From Acanthosoma haemorrhoidale (lineage: Eukaryota > Arthropoda > Insecta > Hemiptera > Acanthosomatidae): DNA of 64,000 nt. The stretch covers positions 42,421,754-42,485,753 of the forward strand of contig OV884011.1 in assembly GCA_930367205.1 (NCBI GenBank), in the 5' to 3' direction. The notes under the pieces were generated by a model. The model had not been told where the DNA came from. It saw nothing but the letters and a program-made list of their open reading frames with translations, and made no database searches. Positions within the stretch are counted from its first letter, which is position 1, and the number at the start of each line of letters is the position of its first letter. The translations under genes were made by a program, and so were the position numbers. Below are positions 59,001-64,000 of this stretch, piece after piece.

Positions 59001-62000
59001 GAACATATAATGGACTCTTGGTATAGACAAAATTCAAAATACGGAGTTGTTAATTCTAATATTTTCCTTTTTCTTGCTAAAGAAAAATATCACGAAATTA
59101 TTTAATTGGTCAAGGAGTTTTGTTTGTTAGTTTTTTTTATTTTTTCATAATATTGACATTTAAATGAGATAAGACATATGCATGCTCAAGAAAAAAATAT
59201 AAAAGAATATATATTGCTAAAGTCCTCTCAACCCCATCCTAATTTAAAACAATACTTATTGTGATTGATTTGTTATGTATTTGTAATACGTTTTGTATCA
59301 ATTCTCCTTTCTTAAGTCATAGCTGAGTAGTATATTATTCCGTTATTGTACCAACATTCATCAATGAGCTACGGATTATCCCACCTCTCCTGACGTCAGT
59401 TTCAATATACCAACTAGCCAAGATAGCAGAATTGTAGAGAAATAAAGAAGTAACCAGTAATAGAACAGTACGTTAGAGAGGGCATTTTATAAATAAATAA
59501 TGTTTTCAACTTACTTTTTTTTTAAGTTAAACTAGTCCTGAAAAAAAAATACCATTTATAGAACCATTTATCAAAAAAGCAATAATATCAATGAAAAGAG
59601 AAATATATAAAACAATTTCCACCAATTGAAGACGGAGGAGAAGAAGGATAGTAAACCAAAAGCAAAAACGAAATTCAAATAATAATCCAACATGTTTCTC
59701 ATCATCAAGACTTATTATCGAAATGTTAATAAATTCTATTTTCGATCCACTCTGTCTTCCTATAATAACAACTTGAAATACGTAGCAATAAAGTATTTTT
59801 GAAGCGTATCGCAGATTTAACGGACTGCTAATACATCCAGAATAATTATGTCATGCTACTATAAAGACGCTTAACCCTGTCAATCCACCAGCACATAATG
59901 AAGAGTTGAGTGTAGATAAATAAAGAGTAAGTGCATACCTCGGCCCTCTGTCCGGCTCTACCGCAAGCTGGTTGATTTCTGACGGGTGGGACGGTTTGAA
60001 GCGGACGAAGGGGTCTGACACGTAAGCGTGCCCGTTGAGGTATGGTTTGTCCTCGGACTTAAAGTACACCCCTGTGAACTTGACTCCGGGCTTGTCCACC
60101 CAGGACATGACATCCTGGATCCCTCTAGGTGGGTTCCTGTAACCCTCCAGTTGAGCGTATTCATCCCCGTAGGACGGCAGCTGGCTGTAGCCGGCACCCA
60201 CTGCAACATAAGTGACAACAATAGAATATTATATTTCTTAAGAACGTAGTTAAAACGTTTATTATAATTTATTTTATTATAAACTAGCACTTACAGAGTA
60301 TGTTAAAACTCGTTAATCAGGTACAAAAAGAATTTTACTGCAAATCATTTATAACGTTTACCCTGATCAACAGAAGATAGTCTCTTTCTGTTTATTATCC
60401 TCGCTTTGACGACGTCCTCCACATAGGCCCTGACCCTCCTCGGCTCGGACCGCCCGTTGCCACCGGTTGTTGCCTCCAGGAGCACCGACCTCTCTTCCTG
60501 TGTGTCGGCAGTCTGAGGGTAGACTTCGGTCGGGTAGTCGCCTCCGATCGGCCTGCTCAGGGTGTCCGTCACTCCGTCCACTGGAGCGGTCGCGTTGATC
60601 GGGTGGAGGATCGTAACGCTCGATGTGGCTTCGTCGCTGTCGTTAAACTGCAATTCTTCAGCCAGCTCGGGAAAGCCGCTTTTCGTCAAGAACAACGAAA
60701 CAAAGAAGATCTGAAACAGACAAGTAAGAAATAGGTTTTTGGGTGGTAATATTCATGAGGTGTTCCTGTCCGATCAGCAGAGTATTGTAATTAAGCGCAA
60801 AAAAGAGAGATACTAAAAATAAATTAGTGTATATTTCTCTAGACAGTAAATAAAATCATAAATCACCCGTAAAGAGGAGAGATCAGAAGGAATAAAGGGG
60901 TGGTTTAGGCCTTAGTGAACCGAAATGAAATGTTGTCTGGCTAGAATTACTTTAGTTGAAAAAGTCATTTTCTAAAATAAAAGTTACTGATGTATTAAAA
61001 AAATGAATTAAGGAATGAAAGAATGAATCAAAATATACATAAAATGAATTAAGGACCTATTGAGTGAATTGCCTTTTCCAGCTTCATTACAAGGGGTTTG
61101 CATTCTTACGTATGTATATTTTTTCCTATAAAAGTTATTTTGGGGTTATAAATTAAAAAAACACAAACATTTTTTCGAGTTGTTGTTTTTGAATGTTGAT
61201 AGATAGTCCAGGAGGCGTGTCTATATCAGTACCTTCCCTTATATTTGCATTCTCTCATAGTGATTTCTATTGCTCTGTCAATAGTTTCAGTGTCATTACC
61301 GTCTATAATGCAACTTTTACTATGAGTTTTGTTTGGTGAAAATGGAGAGAATTTTGGTCTACATTTTTTTCCAAGGCCGATTTTTTCGTTACCATTAAGG
61401 ATGTTAAATGAGCCATTTGGTAATACAATTTTAAGTAACTCGACTTATTCGGATAATGCACACGGATTTTTTTCATACCGTCCGCTATTATATTTTAACC
61501 AAAATACTTACTTAGCGAAATTCAGAGTGATGTGTTACAACGTATACTGACGTCTTCATCTTCATGTTCATTAAGGGGTTTCCAAGCTCTTTTGGGGTTA
61601 AGAATTGCAAAGAAATGAAGAATATTTTTTTTCAGGTTTTTTTCTCAATGCTGAGGTTTCCGTCAATGTAACACTTCTCCAACCATCCTTGTTCAATACT
61701 GAATTGAATCGAATAAATTCTGTTGAATCCAACACAAGGGCTCTTGGAGGTTTTATTTCCCTAATACCTTGTCTTGCCATTGGCTTATAGTTCTTTTTCT
61801 CGTATGATCTTTCAGAGCATATTATACTGTCTATTTTGGCATGTTTCCATTTTTGCCCCTGAATTCAAGCGTTTTTCCTTTCAAGACTTGCTATTTGGCT
61901 TTCTTATTTTCCTTTGCCATGCCACTATTGTGTGTCCCCCATGTTTACGTTTTTGCTCAGTATAGTAGCGCATTTTGAACTAGATTTTTTTTTTGCAGGA

Positions 62001-63535
62001 AACTACATTATATTGTATCTCTTCAGAATATTTGTTTGCACTTACATATTTTATCCATAATTTAGTTCTTTAAGCTTACATTTTATAAAATCTGCTGGTG
62101 GTTGAACATATGAGGCCTTCTTATCCTTGCTGAAAGTACAATTTAAAATCCTCATTTACTTAATTCGATAAAGATTCAGACCACTTTCTGAGATGGCTAC
62201 GGTGATGAATAGAGTACGGTGCCCCTCTCCTTCAGGAAATGAGGCTGTCGGAACCGCTGCTGCTATGAAATTATCGCTTCCTGGCTGTTGATCTCCTTCC
62301 CAACTCGTTCGTACCAAATGGAAATTTTATGCTAAACTAATCGGGGGGATGAATGCATTAGAACATTTGTATACTTGCAGGCCATTAAATTATTAGTTGG
62401 TTTTGTCATGTGAATAATGCAACAGGGATAATGAAGACAATGAATGATTTTTTAATAAACTTTTCTAGGTACAGTTTTATGGAGTGGGGATACATTTTAA
62501 GAATCCGAAATAGAAATTTGTCTTCTCTCTACATTTTTTATTATTTACTTTCGAGGAGATGATTATGAAGTTGTATATACTGCATGATAATCGCTTGGAT
62601 CACATTATCTTGGATCCAATGTAATTTTGGCAATTTTTTAAACAATACTATCAGTTTTAAATAAATATGTTTCAATTCTGCCTCTTCCACTAATGGTCTG
62701 GATAAATACTCAGATCACTCATTTCGTAAATGACCTTAATTATAGACCTATTTTTGAATTATCCAAACATTTGTTTGGCATCTTCATGGGATTAAGTCCA
62801 ATATACACCTATAATTTTTAAAAAGTGGAAAAAAATTTCACAAGAACTAGGAGTCATAATAAATCTAGTGGGAAACAACAAAAAATATTTCGATTTAGAT
62901 AGAATTATAAAGATATTTATTAGTTATATTTTCTCGTCAAATATAGGTGACAGACAGCAATTAATATTACAAAAACTTTTTAATGGCAGCTGCAGCGAAT
63001 TGATTTTTTTTTTTGCCCACCACGGGAACAGAAAATATAAAAACACATAAATACTTCCATTTAATTCAGTGAAAAACATGTAGCTCAGCTACATCTGCAC
63101 GTCAAAGTTACTGACAAAATAATAAAATAAAATTTACATATTATTATCTTACTCAGTCTTTGATGTGTCTTTGTTTTAATGTTTAATCTCCGTTTGAGGA
63201 TTTCGTTGGGGTATTATAATAGTTTACTGTTATAACTGCTCTTGGCAAATTAATGGATAATCCTTTGCATCGTCACAAGCCCGTCGCTAGTGCTAGTGAA
63301 TTTTCCACTTGATATCTTATGTGCGATTGTTGCCTGTTTGGCTTTTTTATTGAAAGTGAAATGCTCCACTCACCGCAAGCGCAGAGGACGCAAGTATTCC
63401 TAGAAGCGTGAGGACCTTGCAGTTGACCCCAACAGTGCGGCGTCCGCAGCGGTCAGGGTCGGGCTCTCGGTAGATGCCGAACATGCGACCGCTCCTGCCG
63501 CCTCCTATCGACGTCCAGCTGCTAGTGTCTGACAT
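46977..63535 (-). CDS. Seven-exon gene for an unrecognised type II single-pass membrane protein (390 aa)
   Basis: Coding exons: 63535-63374, 60710-60362, 60200-59939, 58772-58645, 53941-53818, 47587-47538, 47074-46977; phases 0,1,2,1,2,1, with no stop until TAA. Residues 1-40 are hydrophilic and basic near the end (RCGRRTVGVNCK), residues 41-63 form one helix (VLTLLGILAS, then SALAIFFVSLFL), and the rest is probably extracellular or lumenal, giving type II topology. Visible beyond the helix: N-glycosylation sequons at N77 (NDS) and N93 (NAT); polybasic stretches RRVR 145-148, NRKR 161-164, RGKR at about 312-315 and RRR 343-345; a Tyr/Pro/Gly-rich centre (residues 172-257); two look-alike strands LKIMLDIYP (285-293) and MIVHLNLYPKK (327-337); and a Thr/Glu-rich tail. 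There are only two Cys (30 and 39), both before the helix. No enzyme motif was recognised. Intron lengths run from 161 to 6230 bp. Confidence 0.82.
47538..47587 (-). CDS. Coding exon 6 (residues 342-358), 50 bp
   Basis: Small exon between ATTATTTCAG|CCGCCGG and ATGTATG|GTAAGT. Its length fits the phase exactly, joining phase 2 to phase 1. It encodes TRRRPTLGEEGAQQRMY. It is the least certain exon because of its size; skipping it would shift the frame of the last exon. Confidence 0.72.
48093..48985. repeat. Minisatellite, 53-bp unit, about 17 copies
   Basis: Unit: TGCTTGAGGTTCGTACTTGC, then GGACTTGTGG, a variable block, CGTTCTTCACGAAGG. Units are nearly identical except for the variable block, which reads mainly CCGGGCGT or ACGGGCCC; units 2-9 largely alternate between the two types, giving a 106-bp higher-order period. 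The outer units (first, last two) are the most diverged. The array is much more GC-rich than its surroundings and is bracketed by GTTCCCACGGCGTGTGGC (about 48052) and GTTCTCACGGCGTGTAGC (about 48994). Confidence 0.95.
50206..50292 (-). mobile_element. Very short Jockey-like family A insertion with target-site duplication
   Basis: About 87 bp of tail only: a poly-T start (element 3' end), TACAATCTGCCTTTTATAAG and ATGATCTCATTCATACCA, the reverse complement of the family's terminal region. Flanked by a 12-bp repeat TTAGTAGTTTTT at 50194-50205 and 50293-50304. It sits in intron 5 in the gene's own orientation. Confidence 0.8.
53818..53941 (-). CDS. Coding exon 5 (residues 301-341)
   Basis: Acceptor ATATCTTCTAG|GCGCTAC, donor AGGCTGAC|GTGAGT, phase 2 at the end. 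It encodes ATYSEYVEQPRGKRGRVPPG, with a furin-type RGKR site, then NRMIVHLNLYPKKSS. The flanking introns are 4703 and 6230 bp. Confidence 0.8.
55110..55385 (+). mobile_element. Jockey-like tail, diverged copy
   Basis: Plus strand: GCGGCTCTC near the start, then GGTATATATG, GCATATGAATGAAAGCGTG, GAGACCATTGATCACAAT and finally GGGGGTAAAGATTGTAATTT. The order and spacing follow the family A tails at 14.6 and 38.2 kb, but the sequence is more diverged. Confidence 0.5.
55870..56285 (-). mobile_element. Family C LTR-like fragment, inverted
   Basis: Read on the minus strand it contains TCCTTGGATAGGACCCCTTC, ATACCATCTGGGGC, CTCTTTCCGGTTATCAC and AGATATCGAGTGTGGATTCG, each pairing with a block of copy 1 at 4890-5060 in the same order. 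Diverged and truncated at both ends. Confidence 0.55.
56520..57120 (-). pseudogene. Non-LTR reverse transcriptase relic (family B), second copy
   Basis: A minus-strand remnant inside intron 4. TLNAGNTDSVFWNIFRERN (57073 downward) parallels the INVNAGKTECVTF block of the 1.3-1.8 kb relic. Farther on (56640-56720), QQF, a stop, then NGVLMKVARHTSFQQ parallels QQFQKGIMRKVIRNTSLK. The two copies therefore belong to one family, distinct from family A. No catalytic motif remains. Confidence 0.55.
57995..58105. repeat. Imperfect 32-bp inverted repeat in intron 4
   Basis: Arms at 57995-58026 (GGACCTTACATGATCA, then ATGTCATTAC) and 58074-58105 (GTAATGTCATT, then GATCGTGTAAGGTT) pair over most of their length around a 47-bp loop. 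It could be a tiny foldback element or a structured intron segment. Confidence 0.7.
58645..58772 (-). CDS. Coding exon 4 (residues 259-300)
   Basis: Acceptor TCTTGTTTCAG|ATTTTC, donor CCCTCAG|GTAAGA, phase 1 at the end. It encodes a Ser/Gln-rich linker and TMRPRPLKIMLDIYP, then a Pro-rich end (MIPEPPS). Confidence 0.82.
58773..59938 (-). other. Intron 3 (1166 bp)
   Basis: AT-rich with no recognised element. Frames in it are open by chance. Confidence 0.6.
59939..60200 (-). CDS. Coding exon 3 (residues 171-258)
   Basis: Acceptor TTATGTTGCAG|TGGGTG, donor CCGAG|GTATGC, phase 2 at the end. It encodes the most structured-looking part: YRNPPRGIQDVMSWVD, then KFTGVYFKSEDKPYLNGHAY and VSDPFVRFKPSHPSEIN. 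This block would be the best query for homology searches. Confidence 0.84.
60362..60710 (-). CDS. Coding exon 2 (residues 55-170)
   Basis: Acceptor TCTGTTTCAG|ATCTTC, donor GATCAGG|GTAAAC, phase 1 at the end. It completes the membrane helix (IFFVSLFLTK) and encodes an acidic, Thr-rich stalk with both N-glycosylation sequons and the basic block EPRRVRAYVEDVVK followed by IINRKRLSS. Confidence 0.82.
60711..63373 (-). other. Intron 1 (2663 bp)
   Basis: AT-rich. A mixed-composition patch near 62180-62310 shows no recognisable gene. No transposon was identified. Confidence 0.6.
63374..63535 (-). CDS. Coding exon 1 (residues 1-54)
   Basis: Start chosen at AAGCATGTC (ATG 63535-63533), with A at -3. 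The exon carries the cytoplasmic head and the first half of the membrane helix, and ends GCTTGCG|GTGAGT in phase 0. Just upstream, ATGTTTCAG at 63553 may be either an acceptor for a 5' untranslated exon or an in-frame extension adding nine residues (MFQKERCPS). An out-of-frame ATG at about 63544 opens a seven-codon upstream frame ending inside the coding region. Confidence 0.78.
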
Positions 63536-63553
63536 GCTTGGGCATCTTTCCTT

Positions 63554-64000
63554 CTGAAACATAGCATCATAGCTACTTACGTATTTTCAGTGGTATTAAA
63601 ACAATATGAATAAATCCCAGAAATAACAATAAAATATATTAGGTTTTATTTGTGTCGGGGCCCTGCTTCCGGATCATTAGTAGTCACTACCTTACGGTAG
63701 ACGATGTCCAGCAAGTCTTCAATTTAAGGATGGTCCAGCGGGTTCGCGTACCCAATGGTGGGGTTACGTTAAAAGGTGTGATAATTAATTGCAGTTCTCT
63801 CTCAAACGTCTGGTATGGCACTGACCTACATACTAGGGCATACATGCAGTGGGGACAACTGATAAGGACACACAAACCCTTGTGAAATTACATTTACCAC
63901 TTTGAACAGTAGCCTCTCTAGGTTTATTTTTTAATATAAGGCCTCCTGAGTCTCCTTCTCAGGTAAAAAAAACACCGTCATTAATTGCCTCTTTGTATGT
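63554..64000. other. Region upstream of coding exon 1
   Basis: Should contain either intron or 5' untranslated sequence of the membrane-protein gene. A strong donor-like ACGTAAGTAGC on the minus strand near 63580 suggests that an upstream exon could end there in an alternative transcript. Two overlapping frames at 63652-63885 show no domain. Confidence 0.35.

Noticed and set aside
59958..60290. A 110-codon minus-strand frame overlapping exon 3
   Set aside because: It is an alternative frame of exon 3 running into intron 2, inconsistent with the exon phases.

Overview
The window looks like arthropod, most likely insect, nuclear DNA. It is AT-rich and mostly non-coding, it contains one gene split by GT-AG introns, and it is littered with decayed retrotransposons of insect type: a Jockey-like non-LTR family, a second non-LTR family, a Gypsy-type LTR element, candidate solo LTRs, a hairpin element and simple repeats. 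Species cannot be fixed from the sequence. No bacterial-style operon, CRISPR array, rRNA or intact tRNA gene is visible.

The only well-supported host gene lies on the minus strand between 63535 and 46977. Seven coding exons join in phase into 1173 nt with no internal stop: 390 codons plus TAA. Each junction has a pyrimidine-rich acceptor and a GT donor. The predicted product is a single-pass type II membrane protein with a 40-residue basic cytoplasmic head, one membrane helix, and an outer region holding two N-glycosylation sequons, several polybasic cleavage-like sites and a Thr/Glu-rich tail. I do not recognise the family. Its introns hold a 53-bp minisatellite (48.1-49.0 kb), Jockey tails (50.2 and 55.2 kb), an LTR-like fragment (55.9-56.3 kb), a reverse-transcriptase relic (56.5-57.1 kb) and a hairpin (58.0 kb).

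From 1 to 41 kb I see no convincing host exon. Landmarks there are a reverse-transcriptase relic at 1.3-1.8 kb; LTR-like repeats at 4.45-5.27, 7.4-8.0 and 16.0-17.0 kb, the last holding a 206-bp CT repeat; a Jockey-like element at 11.6-14.65 kb with further copies at 20.7-21.6, 23.4-24.5, 35.3-35.6 and 36.7-38.2 kb; a solo LTR at 26.4 kb; and a hairpin element at 32.7-33.05 kb.

From 41.1 to 46.5 kb lies a decayed Gypsy-type element on the plus strand: truncated 5' LTR, primer-binding site matching tRNA-Phe, gag with zinc knuckles, protease, reverse transcriptase, RNase H, integrase, polypurine tract and a complete 186-bp 3' LTR. It ends about 440 bp past the stop codon of the host gene, tail to tail. 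I found no convincing new biological system. The most useful items for follow-up are the unrecognised membrane protein, the tRNA-Phe-primed LTR element with its chimeric left end, and the intronic minisatellite.
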